A DNA stretch of 64,000 nt from Paenibacillus sambharensis (lineage in GTDB: Bacteria > Bacillota > Bacilli > Paenibacillales > Paenibacillaceae), in assembly GCF_003233845.1 (NCBI RefSeq), contig NZ_QKRB01000031.1, positions 62,001 through 126,000 of the forward strand, given 5' to 3'. How positions within the stretch are numbered: position 1 is the stretch's first letter; each line of letters begins with the position of its first letter. Positions 51,830-59,979 of this stretch are shown here, piece by piece. The notes under the pieces were generated by a model. That model had not been told where the DNA came from and ran no database searches. It was given only the letters and a program-made list of their open reading frames with translations. The position numbers and the translations under genes are program-made.

Positions 51830-52598
51830 GAAATCCACCCTCTGACTTAATGACTTGTCCGGTAATCCACTGGGATTCATCACTCACCAGCAAAGCGACG
51901 CCGCGTGCAGCATCCTGCGGTGTACCTATTCTCCCCATCGGGAACATTCCCAGAAAATGCTGCTTCATATCCTCATTCATCCAGCCGGAATCTGTCGGTC
52001 CAGGGTTAAACCCGTTTACAGTTATGTTTAAATGCGCTAGTCCGACGGAGAGAGGCTCAACGATCCCCGTTAATGCTGATTTCGTCGTAATATAAGCCAG
52101 GTTGTTCGGATCCGGACCTCCAGATAACATAAAGATCACCCTGCCAACAGTTCCCTGCGGCATATTGGTCTCAAACCTCCTCGCGAACTCGGCAGTAAGC
52201 AGGATTGTTCCACGAACATTGACGGCATAGTGGTTGTCAAGTGTAAGTGCATCCAGCATCTTGTAATTTGCAGGGCTTTCGAATGTCGCGTTGTTTATTA
52301 ATATCGCAGGTGTACCAAGTTTTTGTTCTGCTTGATCCATGATCAGAGAAGGCGATTCTACCTTTGCTAAATCGGCTTCCATATGGAACGCCCGAACACC
52401 TATGGTTTCCAGCTCTCTCTTTAAAGCTTCTGGCCACCCGGGATCAAGACCATTACCTTCTTTCGCATCAAATGCACTCCAATGTGTAAAGAAAATATCT
52501 GCGCCAAAGCTGGCAAGTGACCGGCATATCGCGGTACCGATCCCTGTTGATCTGCTAACACCCGTTACAACTGCTATTTTATTCTTTAATGTAATCAT
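51819..52598 (-). CDS. SDR-family oxidoreductase
   Basis: 259 residues. The Rossmann opening is VVTGVSRSTGIGTAIC; catalytic residues are Ser in FMLSGG and Tyr/Lys in AYITTKSAL. NINNATFE-type ILINNATF also fits. NAD(P)-dependent reduction or oxidation of an alcohol or ketone is expected. Start ATG with AAGGAGG. It lies behind a probable transcriptional leader with its own terminator. Confidence 0.9.
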   Translation of the reverse strand: MITLKNKIAVVTGVSRSTGIGTAICRSLASFGADIFFTHWSAFDAKEGNGLDPGWPEALKRELETIGVRAFHMEADLAKVESPSLIMDQAEQKLGTPAILINNATFESPANYKMLDALTLDNHYAVNVRGTILLTAEFARRFETNMPQGTVGRVIFMLSGGPDPNNLAYITTKSALTGIVEPLSVGLAHLNITVNGFNPGPTDSGWMNEDMKQHFLGMFPMGRIGTPQDAARGVALLVSDESQWITGQVIKSEGGFLGR

Positions 52599-52662
52599 CG
52601 TGTTCCTCCTTTTGCGGTGTGGAGGATATTCAGACAGGAATCAATTGAGATGCATTTCCCCA

Positions 52663-52692
52663 TAAAAAAAACGAATACCTGCCAGGTATTCG
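52663..52692 (-). terminator. Intrinsic terminator at the end of the leader
   Basis: CGAATACCT (52672-52680) pairs with AGGTATTCG (52684-52692) over a three-base loop, then a run of eight T follows on the minus strand. It lies between the leader promoter and the SDR start, as in attenuators and riboswitches. Confidence 0.85.
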
Positions 52693-52855
52693 CATGCTGG
52701 GTTTATGATAACCGCTGCCCGCGTACCCTGTAAAGGTGATATGAACAGCAAATAAAAGCAGCAGATTGCCACTTTCATTACGTGTTCAAACCATGGTTTC
52801 CCCTACAGTTTATAGCGTACACATAGTAGATTCCTGACCCCTTTGCTTGCATCTC
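52664..52855 (-). ncRNA. Candidate regulatory leader or small RNA upstream of the SDR/APH genes
   Basis: A transcript of about 190 bases is predicted from the promoter at 52862-52890 to the terminator. It contains the palindrome AAACCATGGTTT (52786-52797 region) and possible closing pairs near its ends. No known riboswitch consensus was recognised. It is either a riboswitch/attenuator for the SDR-APH operon or an independent small RNA. Confidence 0.5.
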
Positions 52856-52861
52856 CATGTC

Positions 52862-52890
52862 ATTATATTCTGCTAGAATGGAAACTTCAA
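52862..52890 (-). promoter_or_regulatory. Promoter of the leader
   Basis: On the minus strand TTGAAG (52890-52885), a 17-base spacer and a perfect TATAAT (52867-52862) form a strong sigma-A promoter. Confidence 0.7.
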
Positions 52891-52929
52891 CTATGTGCCC
52901 GTGATTAATGGTGAACGTCCTAACAGGCA

Positions 52930-52952
52930 AACAAGGCGCCATCAGGCGCCTT
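52930..52952 (-). terminator. Terminator of the small peptide gene
   Basis: AAGGCGCC (52933-52940) pairs perfectly with GGCGCCTT (52945-52952) over ATCA; on the minus strand TTGTTTG follows. Confidence 0.7.
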
Positions 52953-52967
52953 GAGCAAGTTCACGGA

Positions 52968-53045
52968 CTACTTTTTCTTCTTGGACAGCAAGCCAATCGA
53001 CACAACCAGGCAAAGCCCGATGGCAATCCAGACTGCCGCTTCCAT
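52968..53045 (-). CDS. 25-residue single-span membrane peptide with Lys4 tail
   Basis: ATG at 53045 with AAAGGGTGATGG upstream. The peptide begins MEAAVWIAIGLCLVVSIG and continues LLSKKKK: a single hydrophobic helix with a four-Lys cytoplasmic end. A terminator follows 16 bases after the stop, so the unit looks like a real small gene. Small single-span peptides can be membrane-protein partners, sporulation peptides or type I toxins; none of these is proven. An antisense RNA would be expected for a toxin and was not demonstrable. Confidence 0.6.
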   Translation of the reverse strand: MEAAVWIAIGLCLVVSIGLLSKKKK

Positions 53046-53151
53046 CTTCCATCACCCTTTCACACTCGGGACTTCCTTGCTGACAGGGTAATCCATATTG
53101 TTAGGAACGTCAATGGAGCATGCCCGGCTGCCGATTGTTCAGGATTTTGTG

Positions 53152-54225
53152 TTACTTAATCTCCAGATAGTCAATTAACACATCCCATGTCCCGTTATCC
53201 GAGGTGCATACGAGCTGAATCTCTTGGTTGCCGGTTCCATGACTCACATTGTTAATTGTGTAAACCGCAGGATAGCTCCCGCCGAAGTAGAAGGTTCCCT
53301 TCGTTACACCGCCGATTTTCAGATCGACCCGCGCCATGTTTCCGTTGCTAGAAGCCCCTCGCAGGGAGATGCTGTGCGTGCCGCTGGCAAAATACTGCGT
53401 GTATCTCACCGAATCATTATTGGCGTATAAGGCGACTCCCGAGAATGGCGAGCTGATGCTGGATGTGTATGGGCCGCTCTTGGTCATGCTTTCGGCTTCC
53501 ACCTTCGTGCTTGTACCTGGAGAAGGAGTACCGCCGCTCCCATCGTCAGGCGCAACCGCCCGCCCGGTACTTGGCGAGATCATCCCGGAGCAAAGGCCGC
53601 GGCTCTTCAGATTTTGCGCAATCTGGGGGATGGCTTGGAGCGTAGTCTGGTACTGATCGTGCATCAGAAAGACATCGCCGTTTTGCAGCCTGCCTGCAGC
53701 GGCCACAATCTGGGCGGTGGAGGCGCCGTTCCAGTCCTGGGAGTCGACGTTCCAGAGCACTTCGGTGAGACCGTTCTGAGCTGCTACAGACTTCAACGCT
53801 GCATTCGTTGCGCCATAAGGCGGACGGAACAGCTTTGGAGCTGATCCGGTTGCCGACTGAATGGCCTGCTGGGTTCTTATAATTTCCGATGACATTTGGG
53901 AGCTGCTGAGTGTTGTCATATTGGGATGCGTATAGGAGTGATTACCGATCCACATGCCGGCTGCCGCTTGATCGCGGACTAGTAGCGGGTTATTCTGCGC
54001 ATTCTGCCCAGTATTGAACATCGTTGCCCGTAAGCCAGCCTGCTTCAGGGCATGAAGCAGGTTTGTCGTATTGCCTGTCGGGCCATCGTCGAACGTTAGC
54101 GCTACATAACCGTTTACGCAGCTGGATTCAGCTGCGTTCACCACTGGCGCTAAGTGAGCGGACAACAACGTGCCTGCAGCAAGGGTCAGGGCCATTGTTC
54201 CTTTAAATAGCTTTGTTTTGAACAT
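53152..54225 (-). CDS. Secreted CE4 acetylxylan-esterase-like deacetylase with CBM36
   Basis: About 357 residues from the ATG at 54225, seven bases after GGGAGG; longer starts lack a site. A signal peptide ends near VVNAAE. The NodB-type domain shows TFDDGP, HSYTHP (metal ligands Asp, His, His), RPPYG and LMHD, and the overall sequence is very like Streptomyces-type CE4 acetylxylan esterases (GMWIGNHSYTHPNMT, GLTEVLWNVDSQDW, GLCSGMISPSTGRAV). A Ser/Gly/Pro linker leads to a module of CBM36 type (TKVEAESMTKSGPY, TARVDLKIGG-like strand), a calcium-dependent xylan binder. Together they indicate xylan deacetylation outside the cell. Confidence 0.9.
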   Translation of the reverse strand: MFKTKLFKGTMALTLAAGTLLSAHLAPVVNAAESSCVNGYVALTFDDGPTGNTTNLLHALKQAGLRATMFNTGQNAQNNPLLVRDQAAAGMWIGNHSYTHPNMTTLSSSQMSSEIIRTQQAIQSATGSAPKLFRPPYGATNAALKSVAAQNGLTEVLWNVDSQDWNGASTAQIVAAAGRLQNGDVFLMHDQYQTTLQAIPQIAQNLKSRGLCSGMISPSTGRAVAPDDGSGGTPSPGTSTKVEAESMTKSGPYTSSISSPFSGVALYANNDSVRYTQYFASGTHSISLRGASSNGNMARVDLKIGGVTKGTFYFGGSYPAVYTINNVSHGTGNQEIQLVCTSDNGTWDVLIDYLEIK

Positions 54226-54319
54226 CATCATACCTCCCATGAAATGAATTAGCATAAGATCGTACCAGGATGCTGTGCTGCTACCAGACTTAGTGCCGAC
54301 CAGCTCCTTTCTAAAAAAA

Positions 54320-54333
54320 TGTAAGCGATTACA
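54320..54333 (-). promoter_or_regulatory. Perfect cre (CcpA) site upstream of the CE4 gene
   Basis: TGTAAGCGATTACA matches TGWNANCGNTNWCA at every position. It lies 95 bases before the start, so catabolite repression of the xylan deacetylase is likely. Confidence 0.8.
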
Positions 54334-54509
54334 AAAATATGTTATCAAATCCTTCCTTATTTTTAACCTTAGAATATTTAGCATCTGCTGTAGAAAGTTT
54401 AGTAGTTATACGCTGCGGGTTTCTTTTTCGTTGTGTCAGTTAGAGGTACACCTCAACCTAGCTTTTACAAAACTTTTAACAGTAAGTCATTGTTATGGTA
54501 ATATGATGC

Positions 54510-54538
54510 TTGATAGGTAATTTTAATCAATGTATAGT
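54510..54538 (+). promoter_or_regulatory. Promoter of the Calx-beta-like protein gene
   Basis: TTGATA (54510-54515), a 17-base spacer and TATAGT (54533-54538) lie 49 bases before the ATG at 54587. Confidence 0.65.
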
Positions 54539-54586
54539 AATTGTGATACAAAGTGTATCGATTATAAAGCAGAAAGGAACAAGAGA

Positions 54587-55945
54587 ATGAGAAAAAAAGT
54601 AGTCAGCTTATTTACAGCACTGGTCGTATTCGCATCCTTACTGCAGTTTTCCACAGCGCAGGCGGCCGAGCCGGTCGCAATTGGTTTAACAGATTTTGAC
54701 TTGCCAAAACGTTCATCGCAGGAGAGATGGATGAATTACTACGGTCAAAATGAAGGAGATGGCGACCGGCAGGTGAAGGTGAAAATGGACGGTCTACTGG
54801 CATCCGGGAGCGAAGAAGCCATCGTCCGTTATACAGTCGAACAGAAGCTGTATTATGGTCCAACAACGGCGCTTTGTCAGATTGACCCCGTAGGTCCGCT
54901 GAGTGGAAGGCTGACCTTCTCCAACGGCTCAACCGAGCAAATGATTACCATTCCAATCGCAGACGATGACAAAACAGAATGCACGGAATATTACTTAATC
55001 ACACTGGAACCGGAGACGGCTAACGCCGAGGTTGATCCCTATGAAAGTGATTCGGCAGTTCTTTATGTATTCGATGACGAGCCAACTGTGATATCCTTCA
55101 CCCACGAAAGCAGTATGAAAGATCCTCTATGGGATCTCCGTGAAGTAGACGGAGGTGAAAGCAAGCGCCCCGTTAATAATTACTATGCGCTTGGACATCA
55201 GAAAGGTATTGTCGTGCTCGGTGATTTGAGCAGCAAAGTGAGTGCTGATATTGTATATAAAGACTGCGGTTGCACCTATGGTGAGGACTACATCGTTAAG
55301 ACGAGTCAATTTGAATTTCAGCCGATTCATTTTGACAAGAGTGTCGACTATTCAACTACAGAAATAGACCCGTTTTTCGACCACGAGTCCCCCCTCTCGC
55401 CATTCAAGTCATACAGACAATATTTCGAAGTCTACAATGACTCTCATCCGGAAGCAGTCGAAAGCTTTCGGATGCAGCTGAAGAACGTGAAGAACGCTAA
55501 ACTGGGCAAACACCAAACGGCCTATGTCTCTATTACAGACACTGATGGGGATTACTTCACGTTTGGGTATGATGGGGTGACCCTGCTATACGGAGATAAG
55601 AATCTTAGCAATATTGTCTTGCGAATTTCAAGAACTTCGTCTGACAAGGCTGCATCTGTCCGAATCCGGATCGCCGAGGATACCCGTGACCTGATCAATG
55701 ACGAGTTTGAAGCCATACCAGGTATTGATTACGAAGCGTTCGAAGACCAGGTGCTAATGTTTGCGCCAGGCGAGACTAGGAAGGAACTCACAATACAATC
55801 ACTTCCCACCTTCAGTCCAGCTCCCGCCCCCAACATATGGGCCCCTAAAAGCTTCCATATTGAGCTCATTGAACCGTCAGATGGATATACAGTGAGGAGC
55901 CATCTGCTGGTAAATATTATGCGCCCCTATAACCTGGTTAGCTAA
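54587..55945 (+). CDS. Secreted protein with Calx-beta-like repeats
   Basis: About 452 residues from the ATG at 54587, after AAAGGAAC; an earlier ATG at 54530 lies within the promoter. A signal peptide ends near AQAAE. Three segments have the Calx-beta closing pattern: an acidic IADDDKTECTEYYLITLEPE block with VFDDEP, an AYVSITDTDGD block and a GIDYEAFEDQVLMFAPGET block. Calx-beta modules bind calcium and are often adhesive or structural. No enzyme motif or cell-wall anchor is seen, so it is probably released. Confidence 0.75.
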   Translation: MRKKVVSLFTALVVFASLLQFSTAQAAEPVAIGLTDFDLPKRSSQERWMNYYGQNEGDGDRQVKVKMDGLLASGSEEAIVRYTVEQKLYYGPTTALCQIDPVGPLSGRLTFSNGSTEQMITIPIADDDKTECTEYYLITLEPETANAEVDPYESDSAVLYVFDDEPTVISFTHESSMKDPLWDLREVDGGESKRPVNNYYALGHQKGIVVLGDLSSKVSADIVYKDCGCTYGEDYIVKTSQFEFQPIHFDKSVDYSTTEIDPFFDHESPLSPFKSYRQYFEVYNDSHPEAVESFRMQLKNVKNAKLGKHQTAYVSITDTDGDYFTFGYDGVTLLYGDKNLSNIVLRISRTSSDKAASVRIRIAEDTRDLINDEFEAIPGIDYEAFEDQVLMFAPGETRKELTIQSLPTFSPAPAPNIWAPKSFHIELIEPSDGYTVRSHLLVNIMRPYNLVS

Positions 55946-55968
55946 GTTATATATACTAGTTTATTGAA

Positions 55969-56002
55969 AGAAGCCGCGTTTGCGGCTTCTAATCGTTTTT
56001 TT
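55969..56002 (+). terminator. Terminator of the Calx-beta-like gene
   Basis: AGAAGCCGC (55969-55977) pairs with GCGGCTTCT (55982-55990) and is followed by AATCG and seven T. Confidence 0.85.
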
Positions 56003-56047
56003 GCTGCCGGACAAAGTTTCCCTTACCCGCTGCCGGTTTTCTTATAC

Positions 56048-56323
56048 TCATAGAGTGGTTGATAAGTAGATGGACACCCCGAGAGCTGCAACCCCAGCAA
56101 AACCCGTTAGTAATCTTGTTCCCGGAGGATACTTCTTTTCATAGTCTTCCTGATTATAAGTATACAATTCGGCTGTCAGAACCAGTTGCGATAAGCTTAA
56201 ACATAAGATCATGAGAAAACGGTAAACCGCAGACGGTGAACCCGTAAAGGTAAGTATGACGAATAGAAGTAATAAAGCATGGAATAGATAGCGCGTATAC
56301 TTGAGTATGGTCAACTTTTTCAC
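56048..56323 (-). CDS. Small integral membrane protein of unknown function
   Basis: 91 residues with about three hydrophobic segments (LFHALLLLFVILTFTG, FLMILCLSLSQLVLTAELY, LLTGFAGVAALGVSIYLS) and a basic N-terminus. ATG with AGGAGGG. It starts 15 bases after the kinase-like gene and may form an operon with it. No family was recognised. Confidence 0.7.
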   Translation of the reverse strand: MKKLTILKYTRYLFHALLLLFVILTFTGSPSAVYRFLMILCLSLSQLVLTAELYTYNQEDYEKKYPPGTRLLTGFAGVAALGVSIYLSTTL

Positions 56324-56338
56324 GAAGCCCTCCTTATT

Positions 56339-57214
56339 TCAACTGATTAACGCTGCATCCCAAGCGTACTTAAACTCGCTAACCGACGTATATCGCTGTT
56401 CCCGTTCCTTGCTTACAGCCCGCAAAGCGACTTCGTACAGTGACCGGCCCGCTTCCCATTTGGAGAATGAAAGATCCATCTCACCGCCAAGTAAACCAAA
56501 TGCGATCGCTCCCATGGTGAAGACATTCGTTCTTGCATCAATAGGCGCACCTAAAGTGAACTCCTCCGGTGACTTCGACCGTACTGCTCCCCAAAAGTTC
56601 TCACCCAGATCATTCACAGACGGAGCTGTCCTGTAAAAGTCAATGTCGCAGATCATGGTTACATCTGTTGAAAAATCATACAAAATGCTGCCATCGTAAA
56701 AATCAACAGCCACGCAGCCTTTTGACTCCACATGTTTATGAAATTCATAGATAACATCAAGTGACCGAAGCCTCTTCTCAATGGGCAACTGCTTGAATTT
56801 GCAGTAAGGCGAGTCAGGGTGGGTATGCTTGGCGTCCCCTGCAAACAGCCAATGGGAATGCAGGCATTCGCCTTTAAACCATTCGAATACGGCGGCGTAC
56901 CCATCCCTTGTTTCAAAATGATTAATGAGCTTAATTAAATGTGGATGCTCTAAGGTCTTGTAAAGCGGCACGGCAGCAGATAACCTGGCGACCGCATCTC
57001 TTGGGTCTCCGGAATAATCCATCGGCCGGCAGCCTGCGTATTTAACAAACAGCCTGGTGCCATTCTTTTCTACGCCGAAGCTGATGTTGCCGGAATCCTG
57101 CTGGTCAAATACACAGAAGACCGTGCCAAGAGATTGAAGCCATTCAAAATCATGCTGCTCTTGCAGTTCAAACGAAACATGGTCAAGCTTACATTTTACC
57201 GGAAGGCTCTTCAT
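56339..57214 (-). CDS. Divergent serine/threonine-kinase-like protein
   Basis: About 291 residues from the ATG at 57214, behind AGAGGGGAC. A kinase fold is recognisable: VAIK-like FVKYAG (Lys58), a catalytic-loop-like VAVDFYDGSILYD and a metal-loop-like ICDIDFYR in place of DFG; TNVFTMGAIAFGLLG is the subdomain IX helix. The usual HRD Lys and Asn are replaced (Tyr and Ser). This bacterial branch is known as serine/threonine kinase-like in Firmicutes. Activity is possible but uncertain. Target unknown. Confidence 0.78.
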   Translation of the reverse strand: MKSLPVKCKLDHVSFELQEQHDFEWLQSLGTVFCVFDQQDSGNISFGVEKNGTRLFVKYAGCRPMDYSGDPRDAVARLSAAVPLYKTLEHPHLIKLINHFETRDGYAAVFEWFKGECLHSHWLFAGDAKHTHPDSPYCKFKQLPIEKRLRSLDVIYEFHKHVESKGCVAVDFYDGSILYDFSTDVTMICDIDFYRTAPSVNDLGENFWGAVRSKSPEEFTLGAPIDARTNVFTMGAIAFGLLGGEMDLSFSKWEAGRSLYEVALRAVSKEREQRYTSVSEFKYAWDAALIS

Positions 57215-57348
57215 ACATTTGTCCCCTCTTGTTGGGGCATTCACGCAGTTTACAGGGCTATTGATACGTTATCCCCTTTATTATTCTGGCCCTACTATCC
57301 ATTAATTGTCTTACCATAAGACATCACTCCTCTCAATTGCCTATATTA

Positions 57349-57906
57349 TCAAGCATTAAGTGACAGACGGAATAACACACGGATTAACAACAGCTCAACG
57401 AAGAAGATGAACAGACTAGAGAGTTGAAGCACCGACACCACGCTATCTTCCATATTCAACATAAAAGGATAGAATAAAAGCTGTATGGCAAACAAGGCTA
57501 TATAGAGCTTCATAATGGAATCAACTGCGGCTGCTAAACCCGGCTGAATTGTTGCTTTGCCAATTGTGTACAGCCCCCTGAAAATGAGAATGACACACCA
57601 CACATGCAGTATGGCCGCAGCTTGAACGTAAGCATGCATGCCAAGCGGGACAGCTGCAAATTGTTCCATATCGATGCTGCTCTTGAACATAAGCTGCGGC
57701 AATGATACGAAGAGAAGAACAAGCGCCAGCCAGCCTGCATGCCTAATATGGCTGTCCATGGCTCTGATATGGTTCAAAGCAAAGAGAATAATCAGGTATC
57801 CAACGAAGTCGGGAAAAATATCAAAGCTTTCCAAATGAAAATCTAGAAGTGGAAAGACAAGGCCCCAGCCAAGCCTCCTATAAACACTGCGCAGTGAAGG
57901 GCTCAA
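57349..57906 (-). CDS. Integral membrane protein of unknown function
   Basis: 185 residues from a TTG that overlaps the upstream stop by four bases. Four or five hydrophobic segments (VGYLIILFALNHIRAM, WLALVLLFVSLPQLM, ILHVWCVILIFRGLY, LYIALFAIQLLFYPFM, SLFIFFVELLLIRVLF) are seen. Coupled to the 57903-58772 gene. No family was recognised. Confidence 0.75.
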   Translation of the reverse strand: MSPSLRSVYRRLGWGLVFPLLDFHLESFDIFPDFVGYLIILFALNHIRAMDSHIRHAGWLALVLLFVSLPQLMFKSSIDMEQFAAVPLGMHAYVQAAAILHVWCVILIFRGLYTIGKATIQPGLAAAVDSIMKLYIALFAIQLLFYPFMLNMEDSVVSVLQLSSLFIFFVELLLIRVLFRLSLNA

Positions 57907-58772
57907 GGCAGCTCACCTCCAGAACGTGCGAACCAGTTGATCTGCTTCTCGCTTAAGTAGCGGTTGAAACTGATTGGAATCCGGTCATGTATGATTTCGC
58001 CATCCCCTGTTGTGTAGCTTAAGAGAAAATTGGCCCTATATATCTCAAAGGCCGCTGCTGTCTCCGCGGGAATCTTCCATACATAGTCAAAGATAAGCGT
58101 GTCACCGGCATCGAGATGGATAGGCATCTCGGTGACCGGTCCATCAGGGGTAATCACATTGAACTCGAACAGAGAGCTAAGCCTGTCACTGAAGCTGTAA
58201 TCGACTTGTTCCAGAGTGAGATCCTCTTTAACATTGACGGTGTACTGGCCGGTACCATCTGAGGAACCCCCGCTTGAGACTGATTCCAGCAAGCCCTCGC
58301 TTCGTTCCCACATGATATGGATTTCACCGATCGGCACTTTCTCTGGAGGACCTTCGCTATAATAAACGGTCGCCTCTGTAATGATAAGCGGTTCCCTCAC
58401 CATGGGCGGGTTTTCCTCACCATTCCACGAACCATAAGCCTTTCTAATGACTTGATACCTATAATTTCTATTGGGTGGATTGATTTCAAACCGAACCTGC
58501 GGCAGTTTTTCAAGCTTAATCCCTGTTACCTTCTTGCCGTCCCTTTTGTTCTCCAAAAAGGTCAACTCAATCCAATCGCTTTGATTGCCGTTCAGAATCA
58601 TATAATGCTTCAGGAAAACTGGCTTATCCAGCTGCATTGACTCGTAGTACCATATATTCCCGATCCAGCTTGCTGTAATGAGCAGCAGAATAGTCGGTAA
58701 AATATACTTTTTCCCTCTTCCGGCACGAAAATTTGAATTTATGTACAGAGCTTCTCTCCCCCTCTCATTCAC
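57903..58772 (-). CDS. Membrane-anchored protein of unknown function
   Basis: About 289 residues if the GTG at 58772 is used; the frame is open to 58976, and the start is uncertain because no start codon has a strong ribosome site. One membrane segment (YILPTILLLITASWIGNIWY) precedes a large outer domain of beta type (VRFEINPPNRNYRYQVIRKA, TEMPIHLDAGDTLIFDYVW). It overlaps the downstream membrane-protein gene by four bases, so the two are likely to act together. Confidence 0.62.
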   Translation of the reverse strand: MNERGREALYINSNFRAGRGKKYILPTILLLITASWIGNIWYYESMQLDKPVFLKHYMILNGNQSDWIELTFLENKRDGKKVTGIKLEKLPQVRFEINPPNRNYRYQVIRKAYGSWNGEENPPMVREPLIITEATVYYSEGPPEKVPIGEIHIMWERSEGLLESVSSGGSSDGTGQYTVNVKEDLTLEQVDYSFSDRLSSLFEFNVITPDGPVTEMPIHLDAGDTLIFDYVWKIPAETAAAFEIYRANFLLSYTTGDGEIIHDRIPISFNRYLSEKQINWFARSGGELP

Positions 58773-58967
58773 CCAGTTTATCACTTTTATGGAAGCTATG
58801 TAAGAACATTTCTGGCGTCTTCCCTCCAAGCCCAAAGTCCAACCAACCTTCCCAGAATACATATAAACTTTACTTGCGCGTAATCCCAAGTTCATATACT
58901 CCCTATAAAGTAATAATCTGGGTGGACAAGGAGTTTGCCCAATCCAATTACCGAATGGAGGGATTTC

Positions 58968-59624
58968 GTGTTTCAAATGTTAGGAAGAAAGGGTAAATCG
59001 GCGGTTGTGTCCCTATTGTTAGTGGCAGCCTTGTTAGTCAGCACGGTTGCTGTACTGCCTCAGACAGCCTCGGCTCTGCCAAGTGGAACACCAACCAAAG
59101 CGACTGCACAATCGCAATTGGACTCGCTGATCGTAAAATCCGAAGACTCCATGACTGGCTATTCACGTGACAAGTTCCCGCATTGGACCAGCCAAGGCGG
59201 CGGCTGTGACACTCGTCAAGTTGTGCTGAGGCGTGACGCTGACAGCTACAGCGGCAATTGCCCCGTGACGTCCGGCAAATGGTACAGCTACTTCGACGGT
59301 GTCACTGTATATTCGCCGTCCGAGCTCGACGTCGATCACATTGTGCCGCTGGCTGAGGCATGGCGTTCCGGCGCCAGCAGCTGGTCCACGGAACAACGTC
59401 AAAAATTCGCCAACGATCTCAACGGCCCACAGCTGATTGCAGTGACCGCCAGCGTGAACCGGTCCAAGGGTGACCAGGATCCGTCGACGTGGCAGCCGCC
59501 GCGTGCCGGCGCCCGCTGCGCCTATGCGAAGTGGTGGATTAACACCAAGTATCGTTGGGGCCTTCACCTGCAGTCGTCTGAGAAGTCTGCGCTTCAAAGC
59601 ATGCTCAACGCCTGCTCCTACTAA
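58968..59624 (+). CDS. Secreted HNH nuclease-like protein
   Basis: About 218 residues from the GTG at 58968, five bases after GGAGGG; an ATG at 58977 is an alternative. A signal peptide ends near ASALPS. The core ELDVDHIVPLAEAWRSG and SVNRSKGDQDPSTW are the HNH/DUF1524 pattern common in secreted nucleases of actinobacteria. Four Cys (GGGCDTRQ, SGNCPV, ARCAYAKW, NACSY) should form disulfides, as expected outside the cell. Function: extracellular DNA or RNA degradation, for nutrition or competition. A small acidic protein gene follows. Confidence 0.88.
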   Translation: MFQMLGRKGKSAVVSLLLVAALLVSTVAVLPQTASALPSGTPTKATAQSQLDSLIVKSEDSMTGYSRDKFPHWTSQGGGCDTRQVVLRRDADSYSGNCPVTSGKWYSYFDGVTVYSPSELDVDHIVPLAEAWRSGASSWSTEQRQKFANDLNGPQLIAVTASVNRSKGDQDPSTWQPPRAGARCAYAKWWINTKYRWGLHLQSSEKSALQSMLNACSY

Positions 59625-59713
59625 GTCCGTAAGCAGCGTCTGCAGGTGTTATTCGGTTGCCGGTCGGTAGTGCCTGCAGCGCTATCATTCAAGCCGGGAA
59701 GGGAGCTTCTTTT

Positions 59714-59959
59714 ATGGAAATGAAGTCGTCAATCTTTACCGCTACTCATGGTGTAATGACTACTGAGGTCGGTGTAATCAGCGGGGAACTCGAGCTCCGG
59801 AGCACCTGCGAGGATGATGGCTCCCTTACGTTCGCGATCACATATGTGGGTGCCGAGGAGTGGTACACGCTGCCGGGTGAGGGCTATCGCCTGCATGATC
59901 CGCGTGACCATGAGGTCGTCCACCGCATCCTCGCCACCGTGCTGGAACGCAAATCATAA
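59714..59959 (+). CDS. Small acidic protein, possible partner of the nuclease
   Basis: 81 residues from the ATG at 59714 with AAGGGAG. No signal peptide, no membrane segment, clearly acidic (about 14 Asp/Glu against 7 Lys/Arg). The gene begins 90 bases after the secreted HNH nuclease gene. Such placing would suit an inhibitor that protects the producer before secretion, but the family was not recognised and the role is inferred only. Confidence 0.55.
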   Translation: MEMKSSIFTATHGVMTTEVGVISGELELRSTCEDDGSLTFAITYVGAEEWYTLPGEGYRLHDPRDHEVVHRILATVLERKS

Positions 59960-59979
59960 GACCGGGCAGCAATGATTAA

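Larger units (their letters stand above)
52599..52967 (-). other. Gene-free leader region upstream of the SDR gene
   Basis: These 369 bases have no convincing protein gene. They hold a promoter (52862-52890), a leader or small RNA (about 52855-52664) ending in a strong intrinsic terminator, and the terminator of the small peptide gene (52930-52952). A 26-codon frame from 52858 to 52778 lacks a ribosome site. Confidence 0.55.

Noticed and set aside
52710-52735. T-box-like core (AGGGTACGCGGG) in the SDR leader
   Set aside because: It lacks the GGNACC part of the T-box consensus and the gene is not an amino-acid gene.
52778-52858. 26-codon frame in the leader upstream of the SDR gene
   Set aside because: It starts at or just before the predicted transcription start with no ribosome site. 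A leaderless peptide is possible, but the evidence is too thin to call it a gene.
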